Of a DNA stretch of 64,000 nucleotides, positions 17,301 to 24,266 are shown in pieces. The position numbers were made by a program, and so were the translations under genes. The DNA lies in NCBI GenBank assembly GCA_009785335.1, contig WQWM01000010.1:1-64000 (forward strand). Direction: 5' to 3'. Position 1 is the stretch's first letter. Each line of letters opens with the position of its first letter. This DNA is from Oscillospiraceae bacterium (lineage in GTDB: Bacteria > Bacillota > Clostridia > Oscillospirales > Acutalibacteraceae). Below the pieces are notes generated by a model. The model was given only the letters and a program-made list of their open reading frames with translations. It was not told where the DNA came from and made no database searches.

Positions 17301-18451
17301 TGCAATACCCGGCCAACGATGCCGCAAAAGGCAAAACCACGCATCTTGACTTCCATAGCCTGCACGACACCATTCTCAAGCTCGATAATCTCGGCCACGA
17401 TGTGCCGACCATTTATAAATACCTCGAAGATCTCACCGGTATTGACATTGAGCAGGCCGATGTGTGTGACCCACGCTTGTACGAGCTTTTCACCACACCT
17501 GCACCGCTTGGCGTAACTGCGCAGGAAATCGACTGCCCAACCGGCACGCTCAGCTTGCCGGAGATGGGCACGCCATTTGTGCTGGGCATGTTGGGCGAAG
17601 CACAGCCCAAATGCTTCAGCGATCTGTTGCAAATCTCAGGCTTGTCACACGGCACAGACGTGTGGCTGGGCAACGCACAGGAGCTCATCAAAGCGGGCAC
17701 CTGCACCATCGGCGAGGTCATCGGCACACGCGACAACATCATGGTATATCTCATGCACAAGGGCGTGCAGCCCAAAATGGCCTTTGCCATCACCGAAATT
17801 GTGCGTAAAGGTCTGGCACGGTTCAAGCTAACTGACGAGCACATCAACGCCATGAAAGATTGCGGCGTGGAAGATTGGTACATCGACAGCTGCATGAAAA
17901 TTAAATACATGTTTCCCAAGGCGCACGCGGCAGCTTATGTTATGGCAGCCGTGCGCTTGGCGTGGTATAAAGTATATCATCCGCTGCAATATTATGCGGC
18001 CTATCTCACCGTGCGCGGCGAGGATATCGACACCCGTGCAGTGCTGCAAGGCAAGGCTGCGGTGCTGGCAAAAATCCGCGAGATTCGCGGCAAAGAGCAG
18101 CGCCGCGAGGCAACGCCGAAGGAACGCAGCACCATTCCCATGCTGCAAGTGCTCAATGAAATGCTGGCCCGCGGCGTGGAAATCCTGCCCGTGGATATTT
18201 ACCTGTCTGATGCCACGCGTTACCTGATTGAGGATGGGAAAATCCGCCTGCCATTTGCAGCGCTAGAGGGCTGCGGCGATGTAGCAGCCACCCAACTTGC
18301 TGCCGCACGAGACGATGGGGAGTATCTGAGCAAAGATGAGTTCAAGCGCCGCACAAAAGTAGCAGCACCTGTGTTTGTCTTGCTGGAGGAGCTTGGGGCA
18401 TTCAGCGGCATGAGCCAAAGTGAGCAGATGAGTTTGTTTGAGATGGTGTAA
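14345..18451 (+). CDS. polC: DNA polymerase III subunit alpha, Gram-positive PolC type
   Basis: The replicative polymerase of low-GC Gram-positives with built-in proofreading. Of 1368 residues, roughly 1-130 form a short N-terminal domain, 145-245 an OB fold (GMITVAGELFGLRDNKTRDG), about 250-350 the PHP domain (VELHLHTNMSEMDAM), and about 353-520 the DEDD exonuclease (FVVFDVETTGLN). The polymerase core follows, with PDIDLNFSGEW and HPGGMVVIP. Two segments are foreign to the family and coincide with repeats: residues 101-117 (family B, 14645-14694) and 329-345 (family C, 15329-15379), the latter in the PHP-exonuclease junction. The reading frame is preserved in both. Confidence 0.97.
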   Translation: MSFVPLWIFFGDCLPGVEFPAETQGLLVQPQINLQQRTMHLHLQAKEPIDESMVQTLCRNVAKATNCRVSYKLDQPTPAVEDDDIPLPDAPPDGVVYDEPVGATVSVTRDHDEPTGAPEVIASNLPFDFAESTLLFGPKITTQPISMAQADITDGMITVAGELFGLRDNKTRDGKNKIITFNLTDFTGSVACKLFEKAEHADDLLSKLKNGACYLLRGPVEFDQFSKCDVLRPKSIATAKAVIPEDTAEQKRVELHLHTNMSEMDAMNDPAELIARAAAWGHKAVAITDHGVAQAFPAAAKAGEKHGIKVILGMEAYYIDDMPQAVMFGSTASGGAGARSATEGASIPCNHEFVVFDVETTGLNAQRDRVIEIGAVKFAGGEVLGKFQTFIDPKRSLPPRITELTGITQDMLVGAPDEWDAALAFAEFCGEGAVLAAHNASFDMGFMRALYQRHGGSFNYPCVDTLTLAQMLLELKNYRLNTVAEHFRLGAFNHHRADDDARVTARILQELLSIAQEKYPNCADDLAWLNGNVRVAAKIPRPMHMTMLVQNTTGLKNLYQLISKSHTEHFFRRPRVPRSVLAKHREGLLLGSACEAGELFQAMLRGAENEQLLHIAAQYDFLEIMPRAHNAFLKLPDEELCELNRRIIHLGDALGKPVCATGDVHFLDPKDAVYREILQTAQGFDDAAKQAPLYLHTTQDMLKEFDYLGEDAALEVVVTNPNKIADMCENVQPIPKGTYTPEIAGSDDALRNICTERMQQAYGNPLPEAVAARLEKELAAIIKHNFAVLYMIAQKLVKHSNDNGYKVGSRGSVGSSFAAYAAGISEVNPLAPHYLCKQCQHSEFFLQGEVGSGFDLPSKTCPHCDINMQRDGHDIPFETFLGFDGDKTPDIDLNFSGEWQFYAHRYTEELFGETHVFKAGTISTLAEKTAFGYVKKYVELTGKDLPQAEMERLARGCEGVKRTSGQHPGGMVVIPAHMVAEDFTPVQYPANDAAKGKTTHLDFHSLHDTILKLDNLGHDVPTIYKYLEDLTGIDIEQADVCDPRLYELFTTPAPLGVTAQEIDCPTGTLSLPEMGTPFVLGMLGEAQPKCFSDLLQISGLSHGTDVWLGNAQELIKAGTCTIGEVIGTRDNIMVYLMHKGVQPKMAFAITEIVRKGLARFKLTDEHINAMKDCGVEDWYIDSCMKIKYMFPKAHAAAYVMAAVRLAWYKVYHPLQYYAAYLTVRGEDIDTRAVLQGKAAVLAKIREIRGKEQRREATPKERSTIPMLQVLNEMLARGVEILPVDIYLSDATRYLIEDGKIRLPFAALEGCGDVAATQLAAARDDGEYLSKDEFKRRTKVAAPVFVLLEELGAFSGMSQSEQMSLFEMV
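14645..14694 (+). repeat. Family B half-element inside polC
   Basis: Starts GTAGGGGCGACC and forms the hairpin GGGCGACC-GTCTC-GGTCACCC, ending near CACAGGGGCG. It encodes residues 101-117 of PolC in frame, in the linker after the N-terminal domain. Confidence 0.75.
15329..15379 (+). repeat. Family C repeat inside polC
   Basis: A 51 bp element, exactly 17 codons, that matches the intergenic copy at 30958-31008 at all but about six positions: GGCTCCACCGC, GCGGGGGAGCTGGC, a small hairpin, then GACTGAGGGGGCA. Confidence 0.9.
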
Positions 18452-18471
18452 GATTTAGATGGAGAGTTAAA

Positions 18472-19335
18472 ATGGACAATGGCTTGCAATTATTCGAGAA
18501 TAAGAAAATTCGTACCGCATGGGACGAAGCTAATGAAGAATGGTATTTTTCCGTGGTAGACGTGGTTGGTGCATTGACTGAACAGTCAACGTCGCGCGGA
18601 GCAAGTAACTATTGGGCGAAGCTCAAGGAAAGACTTAATGACGAGGGTGCAGGTCAGTTGCTGACAAATTGTCAGCAACTGAAAATGACCGCTGCTGATG
18701 GTAAAAAATATGCAACAGACGTTGCCAGCACGGAACAAATCCTACGCATCATTCAGTCTATTCCCTCGCCCAAAGCCGAGCCGTTCAAATTGTGGCTTGC
18801 CCGCGTTGGTAGCGAGCGAATAGAAGAAACGATTGACCCTGAATTGACGATTGAGCGTGCACTCGAAACCTACCTGAAAAAGGGTTATACACGAGAATGG
18901 ATAAACCAGCGCTTGCAGGCCATTCAAGTGCGTAAGGAGCTGACTGACGAATGGGAAAATCGCGGTGTGACCAAAGGGATTGAATACGCTATTTTGACCG
19001 ATGAAATTTCTAAAGCATGGTCGGGCATGACCACGCGGCAATATAAAAATTTCAAGGGTTTAAAGAAAGAAAACTTGCGCGATAACATGACAACACTTGA
19101 GCTTGTATTGAATATGCTCGCGGAAGCTACGACCACGGAAATCTCAAAAGAGCAGCAGCCACAAACCTTTGATGAAAACAAAGCGATTGCCCAATCCGGC
19201 GGTGAGGTCGCAGGCATTGCGCGAGTGGAAGCCGAAAAACGCACCGGCAAGCCCGTCATCACTACGCAAAACGCAGTGGATTTTAGTAATATCATCACAC
19301 AGCTGATTGGAGATTCCCACCATGACCACCCATGA
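18472..19335 (+). CDS. BRO-N / DinD-like protein
   Basis: A 287-residue protein whose N-terminal third (KKIRTAWDEANEEWYFSVVDVVGALTEQ followed by YWAKLKERLNDEG) matches the BRO-N domain found in phage antirepressors and the DNA-damage-inducible protein DinD. The middle part (ELTIERALETYLKKGYTREWINQRLQ, then GVTKGIEYAILTDEISKAWSGMTTRQYK) is characteristic of DinD-like proteins. In E. coli, DinD inhibits RecA; whether this one does is unknown. It starts behind GGAGAG 20 bp after polC and overlaps the next gene by 14 bp. The family is often carried by phages, but no other phage gene is nearby. Confidence 0.8.
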   Translation: MDNGLQLFENKKIRTAWDEANEEWYFSVVDVVGALTEQSTSRGASNYWAKLKERLNDEGAGQLLTNCQQLKMTAADGKKYATDVASTEQILRIIQSIPSPKAEPFKLWLARVGSERIEETIDPELTIERALETYLKKGYTREWINQRLQAIQVRKELTDEWENRGVTKGIEYAILTDEISKAWSGMTTRQYKNFKGLKKENLRDNMTTLELVLNMLAEATTTEISKEQQPQTFDENKAIAQSGGEVAGIARVEAEKRTGKPVITTQNAVDFSNIITQLIGDSHHDHP

Positions 19336-20383
19336 ACGCATCACCCGCATATTCAACCACAAAGAAGCCGACCGCGTGCCCATCATCGACAGCCCATGGG
19401 CGGGAACAATTGCGCGCTGGCACGCCGAAGGCATGCCCATCGGCGTGAACTGGGCGGACTACTTTGGTGCAGATAAACTCGGTGGCATTGGCGTGAACAT
19501 CACCCCGCGCTACGAAGAAAAAGTGCTTGAAGAAAACAACCGTTGGCGTATCATCACCACCAATTGGGGCGTGACGATGAAAAAGTTCAACGAGCTCGAT
19601 AGCACGCCCGAATTTCTCGATTTCACCATCACCACACCCGAAGCCTGGGTCGACGCTAAACGCCGCATGGCGGATTTAAGCGGACGCATCAACTGGGCGC
19701 AACTGGCGAAAGATTACTCGCAATGGCAGGCCGAAGGCAGATGGATTAGCGGGCAGTTTTGGTTCGGCTTTGATGTAACACACAGCTGGGCTGTTGGCAC
19801 CGAAACCTTGCTGATTGCCATGCTGGAAGAACCCGAGTGGGTCACCGACATGTTTGACACCTATCTGAATAGCTGCATGGCATTGTTCGATGAAATCTGG
19901 GATGCAGGCTATCGTTTTGATGAAATCTATTGGCCGGACGACATGGGCTACAAGGGCACAACGTTCTTTTCGCCTGCGTTATATCGCGAGTTGTTGCAGC
20001 CTTTCCACAAAAAAGCTGTTGACTGGGCACACGCAAAAGGGGTGCGCACACGTCTGCATTCCTGTGGCGACATCAACGCCTTGCTGCCGGATATCCTCGC
20101 CACTGGCGTAGATTGCATCAACCCCTTGGAGGTAAAGGCTGGCATGGACGCCCTAGTGGTGAAAGAAAAATATGGCGATCAAGTTGTGCTGCACGGTGGG
20201 TTAAATGCCATGTTGTGGGATGACAAAGACCGCTGCGTGGACGAAATCGAACGTCTTGTGCCGCGCTTGAAAGAAGGTGGTGGCTACATCTTTGCCAGCG
20301 ACCATTCCATCCCAAGCAGCGTGAGCTTGGAAAATTTTCGGGCGATTATTGAGGCGGTGAAGAAACATGGAGCGTATAGTTGA
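19322..20383 (+). CDS. Uroporphyrinogen decarboxylase (URO-D) family protein
   Basis: A 353-residue TIM-barrel protein of the URO-D superfamily (PF01208). It shows the conserved stretch VRTRLHSCGDINALLPDILATGVD, in which the HSCG motif usually binds zinc in the methyltransferase branch, and QVVLHGGLNAMLW and IFASDHSIPSSV near the end. True HemE enzymes have different N-terminal motifs, so a cobalamin- or methyl-transfer role (MtaA/CmuA-like) is more likely than heme synthesis, and no corrinoid protein gene is nearby. The ATG at 19322 with upstream GGAGA is used. Translation is probably coupled to the BRO-N gene it overlaps. Confidence 0.8.
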   Translation: MTTHERITRIFNHKEADRVPIIDSPWAGTIARWHAEGMPIGVNWADYFGADKLGGIGVNITPRYEEKVLEENNRWRIITTNWGVTMKKFNELDSTPEFLDFTITTPEAWVDAKRRMADLSGRINWAQLAKDYSQWQAEGRWISGQFWFGFDVTHSWAVGTETLLIAMLEEPEWVTDMFDTYLNSCMALFDEIWDAGYRFDEIYWPDDMGYKGTTFFSPALYRELLQPFHKKAVDWAHAKGVRTRLHSCGDINALLPDILATGVDCINPLEVKAGMDALVVKEKYGDQVVLHGGLNAMLWDDKDRCVDEIERLVPRLKEGGGYIFASDHSIPSSVSLENFRAIIEAVKKHGAYS

Positions 20384-20408
20384 CAAATACGCGAAATTTG
20401 TGTATAAT
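20380..20408 (+). promoter_or_regulatory. Consensus promoter of the toxin-antitoxin pair
   Basis: TTGACA, exactly 17 bp, TATAAT. The -35 overlaps the stop codon of the preceding gene. A near-copy follows the toxin gene at 20936. Confidence 0.85.
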
Positions 20409-20478
20409 AAACACTGGATACTTAGATTTTTTACAACTTGCTGATTAAGACACAGCGAAGCGACTTGGAGGTGCGCAC

Positions 20479-20661
20479 ATGCAACACCCAATGAATCCCG
20501 GCGAAAGCCGCGAGCAATACGTGGCACGTATGGAATTATATGCACAGCTGCAAGCTGGTTTAGATGACGTAGCAGCAGGCAGGGTTTCAGATTATCATGA
20601 ATTCATGGCTGACTTTTGGGAGGAAAGAAAACATGGCTTATCAATTGGACATCACGGATGA
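20479..20661 (+). CDS. Putative antitoxin of a type II toxin-antitoxin pair
   Basis: A 60-residue, mostly helical protein (ESREQYVARMELYAQLQAGL, then DVAAGRVSDYHEFMADFWEE) encoded directly before a ParE/RelE-like toxin and overlapping it by 29 bp. The segment DxxxGRVSDxxEF resembles the C-terminal toxin-binding part of ParD/RelB-type antitoxins, but a clear DNA-binding domain is not visible in so short a protein. It starts at ATG 20479 with GGAGGTG upstream. By analogy it should neutralise the toxin and repress the promoter at 20380; this is inferred from context. Confidence 0.7.
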   Translation: MQHPMNPGESREQYVARMELYAQLQAGLDDVAAGRVSDYHEFMADFWEERKHGLSIGHHG

Positions 20662-20962
20662 AGCCAAGATGGACATGGTTGAAATCTACAACCATATCAC
20701 AACACAATTGCGCAACCCCATTGCAGCCGCAAATACGATCGCACGCATTGATGAAGCCATTCTTGATTTAGCCGAAAGCCCAGGTTATTCACTGGTGAAT
20801 GACGAGTTTTTAGCCGCGCAAGGCTTGCGACGAATCGTAGCGGGAAATTACTTGGTATTCTTTTCGCGCAATGACGAAGAAAAAACAATCGAAATCATGC
20901 GTGTACTTTACGGTCGCCGCGACTGGGCGAACATATTGACAAACCCACAAAATCATGTATAA
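20633..20962 (+). CDS. ParE/RelE superfamily toxin
   Basis: A 109-residue protein with the ParE/RelE fold pattern: YQLDITDEAKMDMVEIYNHI at the start, a helix with ANTIARIDEAILDLAESPGYSL, and the beta-strand block LRRIVAGNYLVFFSRNDEEKTIEIMRVLYGRRDW, where RVLYGRRDW is the usual family ending. Members either poison gyrase (ParE) or cleave ribosome-bound mRNA (RelE); sequence alone does not decide. The start at ATG 20633 has GGGAGGAAAG upstream and lies within the antitoxin gene, indicating coupled translation. Confidence 0.85.
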   Translation: MAYQLDITDEAKMDMVEIYNHITTQLRNPIAAANTIARIDEAILDLAESPGYSLVNDEFLAAQGLRRIVAGNYLVFFSRNDEEKTIEIMRVLYGRRDWANILTNPQNHV

Positions 20963-20963
20963 T
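20936..20963 (+). promoter_or_regulatory. Consensus promoter at the 3' end of the toxin gene, reading into hisZ
   Basis: TTGACA, 16 bp, TATAAT. It overlaps the last codons of the toxin and resembles the promoter at 20380 well beyond the core hexamers (both read TTGACAAA and contain GTATAATA). It would drive hisZ. Confidence 0.8.
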
Positions 20964-20975
20964 ATAAACTAGGAT

Positions 20976-21035
20976 GGGCGGATGCGAATCCGCCCGCGTG
21001 TTATTTTGATAAAGTTTTGCGCTTTATCAAAATAA
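20976..21035 (+). other. Two strong hairpins in the hisZ leader
   Basis: The first is GGGCGGAT-GCGA-ATCCGCCC (20976-20995), related to family B stems. The second has a perfect 14 bp stem TTATTTTGATAAAG/CTTTATCAAAATAA with a 7 nt loop (21001-21035). They lie between the promoter at 20936 and the hisZ ribosome-binding site. No T-run follows, so an attenuation role is uncertain. Confidence 0.65.
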
Positions 21036-21060
21036 AGTAAAGCAGGGGAGGACCACCGCC

Positions 21061-22125
21061 ATGAAACGCCACGATAAAATCACCCCCGAAGGCATGCGGG
21101 ATTACTTATTCGACGACGTGCAGGCCTATGATAGCGTGCGCGATGCACTCGCTAATGTGTTTGAGCTGCACGGTTATCGACCGGTGGCCACGCCGCTGCT
21201 GGAGTTCCACGATGTATTTCGTCGCCACGCACATGGCTGGTTGGCCGATCGCATGTATCACACCACAGATTCCCGTGGTCGCTTGCTTGTGCTGCGGCCA
21301 GATAACACGCTGCCCATTGCGCGCATTGCCGCCACGCACCTGCTGCGCGAGCCACTGCCGCTGCGGTTGTGCTATCACCAAAGCGTGTTTCGGCGCTCAC
21401 AGGTCTATGGCGGGCACGCCGACGAAAGCATGCAAAGCGGCGTGGAACTGCTGGGCGCACATGGAATGGACGCTGACCTGGAAATACTAAGTTGTGCAGT
21501 GCAGGCGTTGCGCGCGGCTGGTGCGCAAGGCTTTCGCATCGAACTTGGGCATGCCGAAATCTTTTCATGTCTCGCAGATAGTCTACGTGCTGTTGAAAGT
21601 CTATCCTGTCTCGCAGATAGTCTATGTGCTGTTGAAAGCCTGTCCTGTCTCGCAGATAGTCTGTGTGCTGCAGAAAATCTTGAAGCAGGCGAAACACTTC
21701 GCGATGAACTGGCCAGTGCTATCGAAAGCAAAAACACGCCTGCCCTGAAGGCTTTGCTTGCGCCACACGGCGAAAACCCTGCCGCCAAGGCATTGCTTGC
21801 GTTGCCCACATTGTTTGGCGGCGAAGAGGTGCTGCAACGTGCACGTGAGCTATTCTCCGCACCCTGCGCCATTGCTGCGCTGGACTACCTAGCCGAGCTT
21901 TTTGCGAAATTGAAAGCACAAGGCTTGGGTGATTGCATCGACATTGATCTATCACTGGTGCATGGCCAGCACTATTACACGGGCCTGGTGTTCCGCGGAT
22001 TCATCGCGGGCTCCGGTGCCACGGTTCTCGCAGGCGGGCGCTACGACAACCTCATGGCAGAGTTCGGCCGCGATGCCGCCGCCGTGGGTTTCGCCATTGA
22101 GGTGGATGCGCTAGTGAACGCGTGA
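21061..22125 (+). CDS. hisZ: ATP phosphoribosyltransferase regulatory subunit (HisZ-like)
   Basis: A 354-residue class II aminoacyl-tRNA-synthetase fold without an anticodon-binding domain. It begins KITPEGMRDYLFDDVQAYDSVRDAL, has motif 2-like LRLCYHQSVFRRSQ, and later LVHGQHYYTGLVFRGF and VLAGGRYDNL. These features fit HisZ, which activates the short form of HisG in histidine synthesis; a HisRS would be longer. No other his gene is in the window. Residues 169-207 are three tandem copies of a 13-residue unit (SCLADSLCAVESL) absent from relatives, in a surface region between conserved blocks. Confidence 0.82.
   Translation: MKRHDKITPEGMRDYLFDDVQAYDSVRDALANVFELHGYRPVATPLLEFHDVFRRHAHGWLADRMYHTTDSRGRLLVLRPDNTLPIARIAATHLLREPLPLRLCYHQSVFRRSQVYGGHADESMQSGVELLGAHGMDADLEILSCAVQALRAAGAQGFRIELGHAEIFSCLADSLRAVESLSCLADSLCAVESLSCLADSLCAAENLEAGETLRDELASAIESKNTPALKALLAPHGENPAAKALLALPTLFGGEEVLQRARELFSAPCAIAALDYLAELFAKLKAQGLGDCIDIDLSLVHGQHYYTGLVFRGFIAGSGATVLAGGRYDNLMAEFGRDAAAVGFAIEVDALVNA
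21565..21681 (+). repeat. Three tandem 39 bp repeats inside hisZ
   Basis: Units at 21565-21603, 21604-21642 and 21643-21681 encode 13 residues each. They differ at a handful of bases, so the expansion is recent or maintained. Confidence 0.92.
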
Positions 22126-22130
22126 AGTTG

Positions 22131-22185
22131 TGTTACTTTTCAGTAACCAAAAGAACTTTAGCCGCTTCGCGGTGGACGATTTTTA
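22131..22185 (+). repeat. Short family A repeat
   Basis: GTTACTTTTCAGTAAC, a shortened palindrome, followed by CAAAAGAACTTTAGCCGCTTCGCGGTGG. It separates hisZ from the next gene. Confidence 0.8.
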
Positions 22186-22203
22186 GGCGCACAGGAGAAG
22201 GCG

Positions 22204-22872
22204 ATGGATTTAATTGAGCAACTTCATGCTTTTATGGTGGCCACGGAAATCGACTACGCCATTTGCGGCGGCCATGCAATTGACCTGTTTGTGGGCAAAA
22301 AAACGCGCCCGCACAAGGATTTAGACCTAGTGGTTTACTGGGAAGACCGAGATAGACTGGTTGCGCACATGCTCGCTGATGGCTGGGATGTTTATGAGCC
22401 CTGCGGCACAGGATATTTGCATAAAATTAATGCCGTGGACGATCAATTGCGCATAAAAATGAACATTTGGTGCGTGCAGTCGAGCAATCCGCACTATACC
22501 TTCACCGAACATGAGAAAGATATGTATGCCGTTGCGTTTGACGACGCAGAGCAAACGGAGCTTGATTTTATCGAATTTTTATTTAACACGCGGCAGGACG
22601 GGGCGTTTTTGTTCGCTCGAAACCACGACATAAAACGCAGCCTGAACAAGGCGATATTGCACGCGAATGGTGTGCCCTATCTCGCGCCCGAACTGGTGCT
22701 GCTGTATAAATCGCAGCCGGCTGACCACACGGAAAATCAACTGGATTTTGAATGTGCCGCTGTAAAATTGAACGCCGAGCAACGCGCGTGGTTGCAACAT
22801 GCACTGGCTGTGCTGTTCCCCGATGGGCACAAATGGCTTGCCAAAAGGAGCTCACATGACCCTGCCGCCTGA
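22204..22872 (+). CDS. Nucleotidyltransferase family protein
   Basis: A 222-residue protein with the polymerase-beta-like nucleotidyltransferase signature: CGGHAIDLF near residue 26 and, 14 residues later, RPHKDLDLVVYW, giving the metal-binding DxD. It resembles the aminoglycoside 2''-adenylyltransferase-like group (PF10706), whose members add AMP to small molecules or proteins. Substrate and role are not evident. It has a good Shine-Dalgarno (CAGGAGAAGG) and overlaps cca, another nucleotidyltransferase of different lineage, by 17 bp, suggesting one transcript. Confidence 0.75.
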   Translation: MDLIEQLHAFMVATEIDYAICGGHAIDLFVGKKTRPHKDLDLVVYWEDRDRLVAHMLADGWDVYEPCGTGYLHKINAVDDQLRIKMNIWCVQSSNPHYTFTEHEKDMYAVAFDDAEQTELDFIEFLFNTRQDGAFLFARNHDIKRSLNKAILHANGVPYLAPELVLLYKSQPADHTENQLDFECAAVKLNAEQRAWLQHALAVLFPDGHKWLAKRSSHDPAA

Positions 22873-24193
22873 ACCCGCGCGTCTCATCACCCTGCTGGAA
22901 CAAGCGGGGTTTTCGGTATATGTCGTAGGTGGCTGCGTGCGCGACAGCCTGCTGGGCAAGCAGCCCGAAGACTGGGACTTATGCACCGCCGCTACGCCGC
23001 AGCAGGCGAGTGAAATCCTGCATTCAGCGGGCATCACCGTGCACGAAACAGGCTTGCAACACGGCACCATCACCGCCGTAATTGACGGAAAAGCCTACGA
23101 AATCACCAGCTTTCGCTGCGACGGTGCCTACACCGACCACCGGCGACCAGACAGTGTGCAGTTCACACAAAATCTGCATGAGGATTTAGCAAGACGTGAT
23201 TTTACGATTAACGCGATGGCGTTTCACCCGCAAACTGGCCTGGTTGACCCATTTGGCGGACAAGCTGACTTGCAAGCGGGTGTCATTCGCTGTGTGGGCG
23301 AGCCCGCGCAACGTTTTGCCGAAGATGCCCTGCGCATCTTGCGTGCGCTGCGCTTTGCTGCCACACTCGGCTTTGCAATAGAAGAAAACACTGCCCAAGC
23401 TGCATATCATGCGCGTGAATATCTGCTGCACATTGCGCACGAGCGTGTGCAGGTTGAGCTAACCAAGCTGCTGTGCGGTTCGCACGCGCATGAGATTCTG
23501 CTGGCGCATCGGGAGATCATCTTCGCCGTGTTGCCCGAACTTGCGCCGCTAAACGGCTTTGACCAGCATACGCCCTGGCATTGCTATGATGTATATGAAC
23601 ACAGTTGTGTTGCAGTGCAACATGTGCCGCCCACGCCTGCACTGCGCTGGGCCGCGTTGCTGCATGACATCGGCAAGCCCGCGTGTTTTTTCATGCGTGA
23701 CGGCACAGGACACGCCCACGGGCACCCGGCTGTGAGCGTGCAGCTTACGCTGCAAGTGTGCGAACGCCTGAAGTTTTCGCGCAAGCTCACACAGCAGGTG
23801 CACACGCTGGTAGAGCACCACGAGCTGCGCCTGCTGGAAGATGATGTCGCACCCGCGCGGCTGCGCAGATTATTGGGCAAGCATGGCGGCAATTTGCTAT
23901 TGCAATTGTTGCAACTCAACCGCGCAGACGTGTGCGCCCAGCATCCTGATAAGCTTTATCGCTTGGAGAATTTCGAGCCCATCCAGCAGGCCATTGAGCA
24001 GCTCATTGCCGAGCAAAGCTGTGTCACGCGTGCACAACTGGCTGTGAACGGCAACGATTTAATGGCGCTTGGGCTGCGAGATAAACAGCTGGGGCAAGCA
24101 CTGGATGAATTATTGCACCAGGTGATCGAGGGCAAGTTGCCGAATGAGCGTGAATACTTGCTCACGCATATTCAACAATCGCGAAGCGACTAG
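22856..24193 (+). CDS. cca: CCA tRNA nucleotidyltransferase with HD domain
   Basis: Adds or repairs the CCA end of tRNAs. The 445-residue protein has the class II head VYVVGGCVRDSLLG with EDWDLCT (catalytic DxD), RRPDSVQFTQNLHEDLARRDFTINAMAF, the tRNA-binding block RFAEDALRILRALRFAATLG, and an HD phosphohydrolase-type motif LLHDIGKPACFF near residue 270 with a following HGHP. Bacterial CCA enzymes with an HD domain may also have phosphatase activity. The start is ATG 22856 behind AAAAGGAG. The C-terminal SRSD and the stop codon are encoded by a repeat segment (CGCGAAGCGACTAG). Confidence 0.93.
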   Translation: MTLPPEPARLITLLEQAGFSVYVVGGCVRDSLLGKQPEDWDLCTAATPQQASEILHSAGITVHETGLQHGTITAVIDGKAYEITSFRCDGAYTDHRRPDSVQFTQNLHEDLARRDFTINAMAFHPQTGLVDPFGGQADLQAGVIRCVGEPAQRFAEDALRILRALRFAATLGFAIEENTAQAAYHAREYLLHIAHERVQVELTKLLCGSHAHEILLAHREIIFAVLPELAPLNGFDQHTPWHCYDVYEHSCVAVQHVPPTPALRWAALLHDIGKPACFFMRDGTGHAHGHPAVSVQLTLQVCERLKFSRKLTQQVHTLVEHHELRLLEDDVAPARLRRLLGKHGGNLLLQLLQLNRADVCAQHPDKLYRLENFEPIQQAIEQLIAEQSCVTRAQLAVNGNDLMALGLRDKQLGQALDELLHQVIEGKLPNEREYLLTHIQQSRSD

Positions 24194-24266
24194 GTTTTTA
24201 TGGGCGTTGTAGATGTTGCCGCGAAGCGAGGTGCTCCACCGCAGGTGGTTTTTTGCAAAAAAAGAA
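24178..24266 (+). repeat. Mosaic of family A and F repeats between cca and addA
   Basis: Contains CGCGAAGCGACTAG (supplying the cca stop), TGTTGCCGCGAAGCGAGGTGCTCCACCGCAGGTGG in two pieces, and the palindrome half GGTTTTTTGCAAAAAAAGAAC, which abuts the addA stop codon. It probably serves both convergent genes as a terminator. Confidence 0.75.

Noticed and set aside
16421-17632. 403-codon open frame antisense to polC
   Set aside because: It lies wholly in the PolC polymerase core and shows no domain or initiation signal.
20479-20962. Prophage remnant together with the BRO-N gene
   Set aside because: No integrase, structural or lysis genes and no attachment repeats are present nearby.
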